A stretch of DNA of 64,000 nt. Source: JANOMH01 sp031422295. GTDB taxonomy: Bacteria; Pseudomonadota; Alphaproteobacteria; Rhodobacterales; Rhodobacteraceae. Where the stretch lies: the NCBI GenBank assembly GCA_031422295.1, contig JANOQM010000066.1:1-64000 (forward strand), in the 5' to 3' direction. Both the position numbers and the translations under genes were made by a program. Below the pieces are notes generated by a model. The model saw only the letters and a program-made list of their open reading frames with translations, searched no databases and had not been told where the DNA came from. Below, piece after piece: positions 43,415 through 50,949 of this stretch (its first letter is position 1; each line of letters opens with the position of its first letter).

Positions 43415-43759
43415 CTACAGCCGGATCACGTAGTCCTTGGTCGTGGTTTCCATCACTTCCCATGTGCCGGTAAACCCCGGCTGGATCATGAAACTATCGC
43501 CGGTCCGGACAATCCGGGCCGCCCCGCCGACTTGGGTTATCACCGACAAGCCTGACAGAATCCGGCAATATTCCCATTCGGTATAGATCACCCGCCATTT
43601 GCCCGGCGTGCCCTGCCAGATGCCGCAATACAGCCCGTCACGATCCGCATGATTCCACGTGGTAAACACCGGATCGCCTGCAATCAGCCGGTCCGGTGCG
43701 GGCCGTTCGACTGTGGGGGTCACGCCGGATTTGGTCAGAAATATCAGATGATCGGGCAT
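43415..43759 (-). CDS. Cupin domain protein (DUF861 type)
   Basis: A 114-residue single cupin barrel similar to the (S)-ureidoglycine aminohydrolase cupin group: GLYCGIWQGTPGKWRVIYTEWEYC gives the typical WxGxPGKW-YxExEYC block, and GDSFMIQPGFTGTWEVMET ends the barrel. Metal-binding His residues are mostly replaced, so activity is uncertain. AAAGG precedes the ATG. It diverges from the AAA+ operon. Confidence 0.83.
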   Translation of the reverse strand: MPDHLIFLTKSGVTPTVERPAPDRLIAGDPVFTTWNHADRDGLYCGIWQGTPGKWRVIYTEWEYCRILSGLSVITQVGGAARIVRTGDSFMIQPGFTGTWEVMETTTKDYVIRL

Positions 43760-43879
43760 GGATTGCGCCTTTGGGTCAGTTTTTTGCGGGCCGGTTGCTG
43801 GAATCGCATGACGCCCCTTTGCAACATGCAGTAACATACCCCAGATATCAGCGTAGTGATTGAACACCAAGGAGCGAGC

Positions 43880-44962
43880 ATGGCCGATTTTGATACCCAG
43901 ATCCGTGAAAGCCAGGAACAGGTTGCCGCCGCCCAGGGCAAGATCTCGGAATTGACCGCCCGGATTGAAACCGCCCGCGTCAAGATGGCCGCAGGCACTG
44001 ATATTTCGGTGGATATTGAAAATGCGACCCTGACCGAGGTGCACACCCATACCGATCTGATGAATGCCAATATCGCCGAACTGATCATGGGGCTTGACGA
44101 TGTGACCGCCGGATTCTCCAAGGATTTCGACGAGATGCGGACCAAGACCGGCTGGGAATCGTTCGTTGGGGTGTTCTCCACCGCCAAGGCCGATTCCATG
44201 CGGCAGGAACGCATGCGGATGGCCACGATTGACGACAAACTGCAGGACCTGATCGGCAAATCTGATATCATCGTGCGTCTGCTGGAAAACCAATTGGTCA
44301 TGCTGAACGAGCAAAAGACCAAGGTCGAGACCAACCTGCAATCGACCCTTGTGGACCGCGAGGCGACCGTGGGGCAGCTGGAGGCCGTGCGCACCGAAAT
44401 CGGCGCTATGGACCCCAAAATCATCGAGCTGGAAAACAAGATCGGCGTCGAACAGGATGCCGCCGCCCGCACCAAACTTGAAACCGAACTGGCCGCGCTG
44501 AACATGCGCTATAATGAGTTGGTCCAGCAGGAACAGGTCATGCTGGCCAAGTCACAGACGCTGGAGCGCTATATCGAAAAGGGCAAGACCTGGATCGATT
44601 CGCTGCAAAATCAGGCCGCTACGCAGATGGTGCTGATCAACAAACTGCAGACGGACACCAAGCAGCGGGTGGTGCTGTATGACGCGCTGTCCAAGTCGCT
44701 GAAAACCGCGCAGCAGCAGGACGTGGCGCACCGGATCAACGAAATTGGGGTCAAGACCGACCAAGAAGCGCAGACCGCCATGGCCGCCATTGGTGCCGCG
44801 ACCAACAACAAGATGGCCGACATGCTGGAAAGTCACGAGGACCACATGGTCTTTGCCCGCGATATTCTTGAGCAAAAGGCCAAGGCGGATGAACGGTTCA
44901 TGCGGCGGTTCGCCAAGATCGTCGAAAAGCACGACAAGAATTTGTATGGGACGCCGGAGTGA
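43880..44962 (+). CDS. Long coiled-coil protein, TelA-like in appearance (AAA+ cluster gene 1)
   Basis: 360 residues, almost wholly alpha-helical and charged, with heptad-like coiled coils through about 1-55 and 130-260. DKLQDLIGKSDIIVRLLENQ, EKGKTWIDSLQNQ and VLYDALSKSLKTAQ recall TelA/toxic-anion-resistance proteins, but I am not sure of homology. There are no membrane helices and no signal. The ATG follows AAGGAG. It is the first gene of an eight-gene operon, and its stop overlaps the next start (GTGA). It is probably a scaffold or filament-like partner of the ATPase. Confidence 0.75.
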   Translation: MADFDTQIRESQEQVAAAQGKISELTARIETARVKMAAGTDISVDIENATLTEVHTHTDLMNANIAELIMGLDDVTAGFSKDFDEMRTKTGWESFVGVFSTAKADSMRQERMRMATIDDKLQDLIGKSDIIVRLLENQLVMLNEQKTKVETNLQSTLVDREATVGQLEAVRTEIGAMDPKIIELENKIGVEQDAAARTKLETELAALNMRYNELVQQEQVMLAKSQTLERYIEKGKTWIDSLQNQAATQMVLINKLQTDTKQRVVLYDALSKSLKTAQQQDVAHRINEIGVKTDQEAQTAMAAIGAATNNKMADMLESHEDHMVFARDILEQKAKADERFMRRFAKIVEKHDKNLYGTPE

Positions 44963-45207
44963 ACAAAAAGGCTGTTGGCATTCTCCTGCTTGTCCTGGCC
45001 ACACCCGCGATCCTGTGGGCTAGCCTGCTGTTGCTGATTGTCAACGTCGCTTTGGACGACCCAAAGATGTATGATCAGTCCATTTCGGGATTGGCGGCAG
45101 ACTCGCTCAAATACTATGCGTTGGGCGGGTTGACTGGCCTTGCAGGGCTTGGCCTGATCTACCGTGATCGTGTTTTGGCGGCCTTTACGTCGGGCCAGAA
45201 ACTGTGA
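44959..45207 (+). CDS. Small two-helix membrane protein (AAA+ cluster gene 2)
   Basis: 82 residues with two hydrophobic helices (VGILLLVLATPAILWASLLLLIV in part, and YYALGGLTGLAGLGLIY). The GTG start overlaps the previous stop, and its own stop overlaps the next GTG, so three genes are locked into one translation unit. No family was recognised. Confidence 0.75.
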   Translation: MNKKAVGILLLVLATPAILWASLLLLIVNVALDDPKMYDQSISGLAADSLKYYALGGLTGLAGLGLIYRDRVLAAFTSGQKL

Positions 45208-46322
45208 TCGACGCGCCAACTGCCGACCATTTCAAGCTGGAGGACACCCGTGTCACCCGGCGCTACTTTGCCAAGTTTGACAAGATCACCGGCTATCTGG
45301 GCAAGGTCGCAGCCCAGATGGAGGCCGAGGGGCGGTTGGGGCAGCCCGAGGTGGATGCAGTCGCGCGGTATCTGGTGGCTTTGTCGATCACCTTTCGCAC
45401 CCTCGCGCATAAATACCATTTCAGCGGGCGCTGGGCGATGGCCGGCAAGCTGACATTTGACCGGGTCGAAAGCGGCTTTCCGGTCTATTCCGAACTGCTG
45501 GAAATGGCCAATGACGCGCTGAATGCCGGGCGGCATCTGGCGGCGATGCCGTCCGAAGACCAGTTGAAAGACGACATGGTGCGCGAGATTCTGGCCGAGC
45601 AGGTTGTGCCGGTCAAACTGCAATACGCCCTGAGTCAGCGTCTGTATTATCAGGAGCTTGCCCGTGGCGGGCTGTTTTGGGCGCGCAATGACCCCGAAGC
45701 GATCTGGCTGGGTGATGTGGGTGCGCGGCGCAAATATCTGATCAGCTGGGCAGTTTATGACAGCCAAACCAACCTGCCGATGATCTATCTGTTGGAATTG
45801 GAAGATAGCGGCAAAACCGGCCTGCCCAAGGATGAACGGCGCTGGCCCGAGGTGCAGCAGCATCTGATGGCACAGGCCGTAAACGGGCTGAAACTGTTGA
45901 CGATTGCCACCGGATTCGACCGCGATTTCGATGATCTGCACCCCAAGCGGCTGCGCCGGTTCCATGTCGGGCCGATGTATTCGCACGCCTTCACCCAGCA
46001 AAGCGGGCCGATCCGCGACGTGCTGGAAAAGGCCCGCGCGATAGAAGGCGACGACTGGGCGCTGGTCTGGACCGAGGAAGATCTGGTCAGCGAACGGGTC
46101 GAGCAGGAGAAATCTGGCTGGTTTGGCATGGTGGACCGCGAGATTTTCGCGCTCGATCCGCTGGCGGCCCAAGGGGCGGATACCGGGACTACCCGGATGG
46201 AGCGGGCGATCATCATGCCAGAGCGGCCCTATCAGGCACTGGCCGAAGTGGACCCGCCGGGGTTCCGCGGACTGCGGAAATTCGTGGTCAGCCCAACGGG
46301 GCAGGTGTTGAGTTACAGATAG
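45204..46322 (+). CDS. Unrecognised soluble protein (AAA+ cluster gene 3)
   Basis: 372 residues starting at GTG 45204 (GTGA overlap). An N-terminal helical part (about 1-125, TRRYFAKFDKITGYLGKVAA) leads to an alpha/beta part with WGVYDSQTN-like strand ISWAVYDSQTNLPMIYLLELED (in part), HLMAQAVNGLKLLTIATGFD and PKRLRRFHVGPMYSHAFT. The Met-rich, acidic C-terminus ends near VVSPTGQVLSYR. It has no signal peptide or membrane helix. I know no characterised relative. Tight coupling to genes 1 and 2 suggests a structural complex. Confidence 0.75.
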   Translation: MIDAPTADHFKLEDTRVTRRYFAKFDKITGYLGKVAAQMEAEGRLGQPEVDAVARYLVALSITFRTLAHKYHFSGRWAMAGKLTFDRVESGFPVYSELLEMANDALNAGRHLAAMPSEDQLKDDMVREILAEQVVPVKLQYALSQRLYYQELARGGLFWARNDPEAIWLGDVGARRKYLISWAVYDSQTNLPMIYLLELEDSGKTGLPKDERRWPEVQQHLMAQAVNGLKLLTIATGFDRDFDDLHPKRLRRFHVGPMYSHAFTQQSGPIRDVLEKARAIEGDDWALVWTEEDLVSERVEQEKSGWFGMVDREIFALDPLAAQGADTGTTRMERAIIMPERPYQALAEVDPPGFRGLRKFVVSPTGQVLSYR

Positions 46323-46341
46323 GGTGGGCGAAACCCACGCG
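46321..46341. repeat. GTGGG-CCCAC palindrome within the AAA+ operon
   Basis: GGGTGGG-CGAA-ACCCAC starts right at the stop of gene 3. It resembles the GTGGGTT-AACCCAC palindromes at 34748 and 34805. It occupies the only real gap in the front half of this operon. Confidence 0.45.
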
Positions 46342-46355
46342 GCAAGGAAGACAAG

Positions 46356-48287
46356 ATGAGCCAGACAGCCGATCAGATGGAATTGCGTGAAGAGGATGTG
46401 GTCAAGCACTATGCCGCCGCCCTGAACATGCTGCACGGGATCGACCACAGCCCACGCATTGCGGTGGCATCGGCGGGCGCGGTGCCGGAACGGTCGGCGG
46501 GCATCGGCACGCGCAGGACGTTCCGATCCACCACGCCGGGTCTGGTGACGCAGCGCGTCGCGCGGACCGAAGGGGTGCAGGTTTTGGCCCGGATCGAGGC
46601 TGTGACGGGCGATGGTCTGATGTCGCCGCTGCAGGCCAGTGTCGGCACGGCCCTGCGCCGCGCCATTGCGATTGCGCTGGCTGTGGCCGAACAATACGCC
46701 GCACGGACCCCGCTGACCGAACTGAAACGCGCCAATCTGGCGGGCGCTTTGCCCGCCGACAAACGGGCCGAATTTTCCGAACTGCTGACCGCCGAGGCGC
46801 TGGTCACCTTGTATGTTTTCGCGTCGGCCACCGCGTTTCTGCTGGCCGCGCATGCGACGGAAGAAACCGTCGAAATCGGCGAAGTGCAGGAAATGTTGAC
46901 CGAAAATGGCCAGTTGGCGCTGCATGGCATGCTTTGGGAACTGGATCAGGACCTGTCTGCATTCGCCACGACCGAGGCGCGGCTGGTGGCCACGGTGCTG
47001 GCTTTTGCCGAGGCACTGATGGCGCGCGTCAGTGCGCGGGCCAATGGGGCCGGGCGGCTGGAGCCCTTTACCGGGGCCAGTTGGAAGGTCGAGGCGGACG
47101 GGTTTACGGTGCTAGGCTTTACCCCTGCGCGCAAGGCGCGGGGTTCGTCGCTGACCATGACATTCAAGAAACCGCATGAGGTAGTCGGCAACCATATCGC
47201 CAAATACCAGGCTTTGCGCCTGTCAAAAATGATCATGGCCTATGATTTCGACCGGCGGTTGAACCCGTTTGCCGAATTGGGCGGGTTCATTTTTACCTTT
47301 ATGGGGGATGGCGCGCCGGGAACGGGGAAAACCACGCTGATCCAGATGATGGCCGGGCTGATCAATGATTATTGTCAGATTGCGGGCTATCCGTTCCGCT
47401 ATCAAAACCTGTCTACTGATAACATCGACAGCTACCAGGGCAAATCCGGGCAGAATGCCAAGGCGTTCATCAATAATGTCATTGATCCGGGCGTGATCGG
47501 CTTTGGCACAATCGACGATATTGATACATTGGCCGGAAAACGTGGCGACCGGCAATCTTCAGCGGGACAGCTGGAGATTACGGCTGTGTTGATGGAAAGC
47601 TTTGCCGGCGCGAATACAGTGGTGCGCGGCAATTGCACCTTTGGCATGTTCAGCAATTATCCCGAAAATGTCGATGATGCGCTGCGGCAAAGGGCCGGGG
47701 CGCGGTTTCTGGTTGATGGGCCCCAATCGCGCGATGATTATATTGACATCCTGTCCCTGCTTCTGGGTAAAAACCACGCTATCCCACTGGGCGAGCATCA
47801 GCTGTTTGCTGCGCAGGAAATGAAAAAGGCGGTAGCTGAAAGCTTTGAAGGCCATTCCCGCCCGAAAGAGGATGGTCTGATAGCCGTGTTCGACAAGGTG
47901 AAATCCGAGATCGGGGGATTGGATACCATTGCAAAGCTGGGGTCTTATCTGAAAGCCATTCAACAGGCCGATAAACGTTTTACCGGGCGGGCGATCAAGA
48001 ATATCACTGATGCAGTCAAGGTACGGGCGATGGATTTTGAATTGCCGGACGAATGGATGGAAAATCCTGATTTGTTCCTGTTCAAAGATTATGACGCCAA
48101 AAAGGCAATGATCGAAAGCTTGCGGATGCCGATAACGGTGGAGATGGTGATTCAGGAAATCAACCGCTACGCTGACAGCGAATTCCGCTATGCCGATAAA
48201 TCCGATGAGGTGGCAATATCAAACGCCGTCCGTGATATGGGCCGGATGGAAGAAGCCAAGCGCCGCTATCTGGCAAGCAGGGGATGA
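46356..48287 (+). CDS. AAA+ ATPase (AAA+ cluster gene 4)
   Basis: 643 residues. About 1-290 are a helical domain of unknown type. The AAA module follows: Walker A GAPGTGKTT (about 319-327), a Walker B-like strand GFGTIDDIDTL (about 383-393) with Asp-Asp where most AAA+ proteins have Asp-Glu, a sensor region GNCTFGMFSNYPENVDDALRQR with a candidate Arg finger (about 445), and a C-terminal helical lid. RFTGRAIKNITDAVK and NRYADSEFRYADKSDE lie near the end. AAGGAAG precedes the ATG. It probably drives remodelling of a partner protein in the cluster. Confidence 0.88.
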   Translation: MSQTADQMELREEDVVKHYAAALNMLHGIDHSPRIAVASAGAVPERSAGIGTRRTFRSTTPGLVTQRVARTEGVQVLARIEAVTGDGLMSPLQASVGTALRRAIAIALAVAEQYAARTPLTELKRANLAGALPADKRAEFSELLTAEALVTLYVFASATAFLLAAHATEETVEIGEVQEMLTENGQLALHGMLWELDQDLSAFATTEARLVATVLAFAEALMARVSARANGAGRLEPFTGASWKVEADGFTVLGFTPARKARGSSLTMTFKKPHEVVGNHIAKYQALRLSKMIMAYDFDRRLNPFAELGGFIFTFMGDGAPGTGKTTLIQMMAGLINDYCQIAGYPFRYQNLSTDNIDSYQGKSGQNAKAFINNVIDPGVIGFGTIDDIDTLAGKRGDRQSSAGQLEITAVLMESFAGANTVVRGNCTFGMFSNYPENVDDALRQRAGARFLVDGPQSRDDYIDILSLLLGKNHAIPLGEHQLFAAQEMKKAVAESFEGHSRPKEDGLIAVFDKVKSEIGGLDTIAKLGSYLKAIQQADKRFTGRAIKNITDAVKVRAMDFELPDEWMENPDLFLFKDYDAKKAMIESLRMPITVEMVIQEINRYADSEFRYADKSDEVAISNAVRDMGRMEEAKRRYLASRG

Positions 48288-48628
48288 GTGGATTTTTTAC
48301 AGACGGTCTGATCATTCCTGCGGCGATATTGGCGTTGCTGGGCTGGCTGGTGCCGCGGGGGCTGTCACTTGTTTTTCCTGAGGGTGTCAAACCACTGATA
48401 TTACTTGCATTCACAGCAACTTTGATCATGTTTTTTCTTGGGATGATGTATTTTTTTGCGCTGTACCTGTGGCAAGGCGCGCCGCTGGCTGTACTGTTTG
48501 AGGCAGGATTTGCCGCCGGGATTGTTCATTTTGGTGGATTGGGGCTGACCTCAGCCCTGCTTTGGGCACCAATCATGATCTTGTCCGTTGCGGGATTGCC
48601 CAAACACTGGGTCAAGGAAACATGGTGA
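48284..48628 (+). CDS. Small membrane protein (AAA+ cluster gene 5)
   Basis: 114 residues with three hydrophobic helices (LIIPAAILALLGWLVPRGL, LILLAFTATLIMFFLGMMYF, and GLTSALLWAPIMILSVAGL). Its ATG overlaps the ATPase stop (ATGA), and its 3' end overlaps the next gene by 7 bases. Coupling to the ATPase suggests a membrane anchor or target. No family was recognised. Confidence 0.75.
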   Translation: MSGFFTDGLIIPAAILALLGWLVPRGLSLVFPEGVKPLILLAFTATLIMFFLGMMYFFALYLWQGAPLAVLFEAGFAAGIVHFGGLGLTSALLWAPIMILSVAGLPKHWVKETW

Positions 48629-50010
48629 AAAAGCTTATCGAAAAGGGGCTGATGTTTGGCAATCTGATTCCGGTTGACAGTCCCGCACTTGTGGACAGAT
48701 ATAACCGCGCCTTAAAGCATCTGACGGGCAAACATACCAAGCTTAGTGATTTCCACATCGACATTTCGGGGTATTCGCCCGAGGTCGGTGACGAATTGGA
48801 TGATGAGTATTACCTGAATCACGCCGGGCTGAACCGGCAGTTTATTCTGCTGACTACCGAACAGAAAAAGGCTCCGTTGTTGAATGCCAGCTTTTCAACC
48901 TCGCGCGGAATACTCCGTCAGTTTATCATCGAGAATGAGTCGCAATTATTTGCCCTGACCGCCCGTGATGCGGTGGCCGGGGAACTGGTCAATTCAGTTT
49001 ATGACGTCGCCACCCCGGACAAGCTGTTTGATATTCGCAAAATCAGTATTGATGCTGATACGACGGATGGCGCGGTCGCTACGGCTGAGATCCTGAGTGA
49101 TCTGGTGGATCAGTTCAAAACTGCCAAAGACGCTTGGTTTGACGATGTTTTGATCGCACAGATGATTGAGTTGGCAAAGAAAACTGGTGATCTGACGCGC
49201 AATCCGGTGGCGTTAAAGGCAATGACCTTTGCGCAGGATAATTTTTGGACATCGCTGTTTGGTGGGATTTACATTTTTCGTAACCTGCCTTTGCCAGCAG
49301 CTGTCTCGGCCGTGGACAAGGCAGTTTTGGGCCAGCTCCCGATTGTGCGGGTTTTTGATTTTAGGGATCGGACTGGGATTGCGCAGTTTTTGCAAAATAA
49401 CGATCTGGTAGAGACGATTGTCGAAGCGCGAGGCCTAGATGCGGCGGCGATCCTGCATCAGAAGATGGATTTCATTCTGACGGATTTTGCGGCCACAATG
49501 GGTGAAAATCTATCGGGCCTGACCCGCCGTGATTTGCGGGCCTTGGGCAGGAAATATGCAACAACTTTACCCGCCGCGTGGCAGGGTCTGGCCGCACTGG
49601 CGCGCTGGGCTGAAGATGGCGGGGCCTGGCCGCAAATCACCTCGGACCATGAGGCCTATTTCTATACATTGCGCGCCAAGGATCGCGCTGATGCGGATTT
49701 GGTTAATATGCTTTTGGCTGAATTGTCCCCGCTGGATATCCGGCAGCTTTTCATCTGCCACAAAGAGGCGTTCTATCGGGCCTACGCGACGTGGAGCCCG
49801 GAAAAACAAATTTATGTTGCCGATTTTCTGGCCGGCGAATACATGGTGGACAAGGCTGGCACCCGGGCCGCATTATTTGGCCATGAAGAGCCGATGGCCG
49901 AACCCGTTCCGGCGCAACCGGGTCCATGGGCGTTCAAACCGAAACCCGCCGCCGCGCCGCGCGATATCATTGATCTGGTCGGCCCCTGGGGCGCGGTCAT
50001 AAGGAAATAG
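48622..50010 (+). CDS. DUF6638-like protein (AAA+ cluster gene 6)
   Basis: 462 residues. MVKKLIEKGLMFGNLIPVDS, LVDRYNRALKHLTGKHTKLS and FHIDISGYSPEVGDELDDEY fit the family I know as DUF6638 from Rhodobacteraceae, which has no assigned function. It is soluble, with many helices and no signal. A Pro/Ala-rich linker precedes a short conserved C-terminal tail (RDIIDLVGPWGAVIRK). AAGGA precedes the ATG. The region 48.3-50.9 kb is less G+C-rich than the rest. Confidence 0.75.
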   Translation: MVKKLIEKGLMFGNLIPVDSPALVDRYNRALKHLTGKHTKLSDFHIDISGYSPEVGDELDDEYYLNHAGLNRQFILLTTEQKKAPLLNASFSTSRGILRQFIIENESQLFALTARDAVAGELVNSVYDVATPDKLFDIRKISIDADTTDGAVATAEILSDLVDQFKTAKDAWFDDVLIAQMIELAKKTGDLTRNPVALKAMTFAQDNFWTSLFGGIYIFRNLPLPAAVSAVDKAVLGQLPIVRVFDFRDRTGIAQFLQNNDLVETIVEARGLDAAAILHQKMDFILTDFAATMGENLSGLTRRDLRALGRKYATTLPAAWQGLAALARWAEDGGAWPQITSDHEAYFYTLRAKDRADADLVNMLLAELSPLDIRQLFICHKEAFYRAYATWSPEKQIYVADFLAGEYMVDKAGTRAALFGHEEPMAEPVPAQPGPWAFKPKPAAAPRDIIDLVGPWGAVIRK

Positions 50011-50283
50011 ATGATGGGATTCATCCGTCTGATTGTTGCAGGCTTTTTGGTTTTAACCCTGATTTTCGTATGTGTGTCGCTGTATTCCCGGTCGGTGCGG
50101 CGCGAGCGTCTTGAAAAAGAATGGGATGCCAATCGGCCTGAGGGGGCTGACGATGCGAGGCGGAGTGCCTATGTAGAGAGCGGGATGGCCGAGTATTTCA
50201 GCGGGTTTCGCCGCAGGCTGGTGCTGTTGGTCTATGTCGTGCCCGCGGTGGCGGTTGCGATCATCATTTATATCACGAACTGA
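50011..50283 (+). CDS. Small membrane protein (AAA+ cluster gene 7)
   Basis: 90 residues: an N-terminal helix (FIRLIVAGFLVLTLIFVCVSLY), a charged middle with YVESGMAEYFSGFRRR, and a second helix (LVLLVYVVPAVAVAIIIYI). It starts at the base after the DUF6638 stop. The YVESGMAEYF segment is likely to be the conserved core. No function is known. Confidence 0.75.
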   Translation: MMGFIRLIVAGFLVLTLIFVCVSLYSRSVRRERLEKEWDANRPEGADDARRSAYVESGMAEYFSGFRRRLVLLVYVVPAVAVAIIIYITN

Positions 50284-50295
50284 AAGGAGTCTGTG

Positions 50296-50949
50296 ATGCG
50301 TAAGTTGAAATGGACAATTCGCATCATCCTACTTGCGATTTTTGGGCTGTTTTTCCACTATGTCCTGCCGCAGCACGATATTGTGCGGTTTGTGTCGACG
50401 AGCGAAAAGTATACTGATTTCTCGGTCTGGAACCGGATATTTTACGCCAGTGCAGATAGTGGAAATGCCGACAGCCCCAGCCGGGATGTCACACTTTTCC
50501 ATGGCTTCTATCCAAATGGTAACACTATAATTTATCGCAACGAAGATACCGGGTGGATTTGGCCGCCATATTTCAAATTTGACAGTGCCGATTTGCACGC
50601 GGAAGTGCGCAATCTGGTATCAACTGAGGAAGCCCCGAAATGGGCTTCAATCACCCATTACGGCTGGCGAATTCCGTTTCTGGGGGTTTACCCGAATGCG
50701 GTGGCGATCCGCCCGGTGGCATCGCCCGATGAGTTCATCATCCCCTATTTCAACATCGTGTTCTTCGTGCTGTTGGCCGCGTTCCTGCTGTTTCTGCGGG
50801 CCATGTGGCGGCAGTTCCGTGAACGGTCTGTTGATCCGGTTCTGGAATCGGCCAGCGATAAATGGGATGAGGTCGAGGCAGACGTGTCGGAACAGCGCGG
50901 CCGATTGGGACGCTGGATGGGCAGCTGGCGACGTAAACCTCGGCAATGA
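50296..50949 (+). CDS. DUF1523 family membrane protein (AAA+ cluster gene 8)
   Basis: 217 residues matching DUF1523: HYVLPQHDIVRFVST, YRNEDTGWIWPPYFKFDSAD and ITHYGWRIPFLGVYPNAVAI. One helix near the N-terminus and one near residue 155 (IPYFNIVFFVLLAAFLLFL) place the middle domain in the periplasm. GGAG stands 6 bases before ATG 50296, and GTG 50293 is less likely. It is the last gene of the cluster, convergent with ALDH16. Confidence 0.88.
   Translation: MRKLKWTIRIILLAIFGLFFHYVLPQHDIVRFVSTSEKYTDFSVWNRIFYASADSGNADSPSRDVTLFHGFYPNGNTIIYRNEDTGWIWPPYFKFDSADLHAEVRNLVSTEEAPKWASITHYGWRIPFLGVYPNAVAIRPVASPDEFIIPYFNIVFFVLLAAFLLFLRAMWRQFRERSVDPVLESASDKWDEVEADVSEQRGRLGRWMGSWRRKPRQ

Noticed and set aside
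43800..43879. Sigma-70 promoter (TTGCAA ... AGATAT) before the AAA+ operon
   Set aside because: The -10 match is weak and the spacer is 18 bases, so there is too little to separate it from chance, although a promoter must lie in this gap.
45159..46925. 588-codon open frame on the minus strand
   Set aside because: It lies antisense to three coupled cluster genes and has a low-complexity Gln/His/Arg composition without domains.
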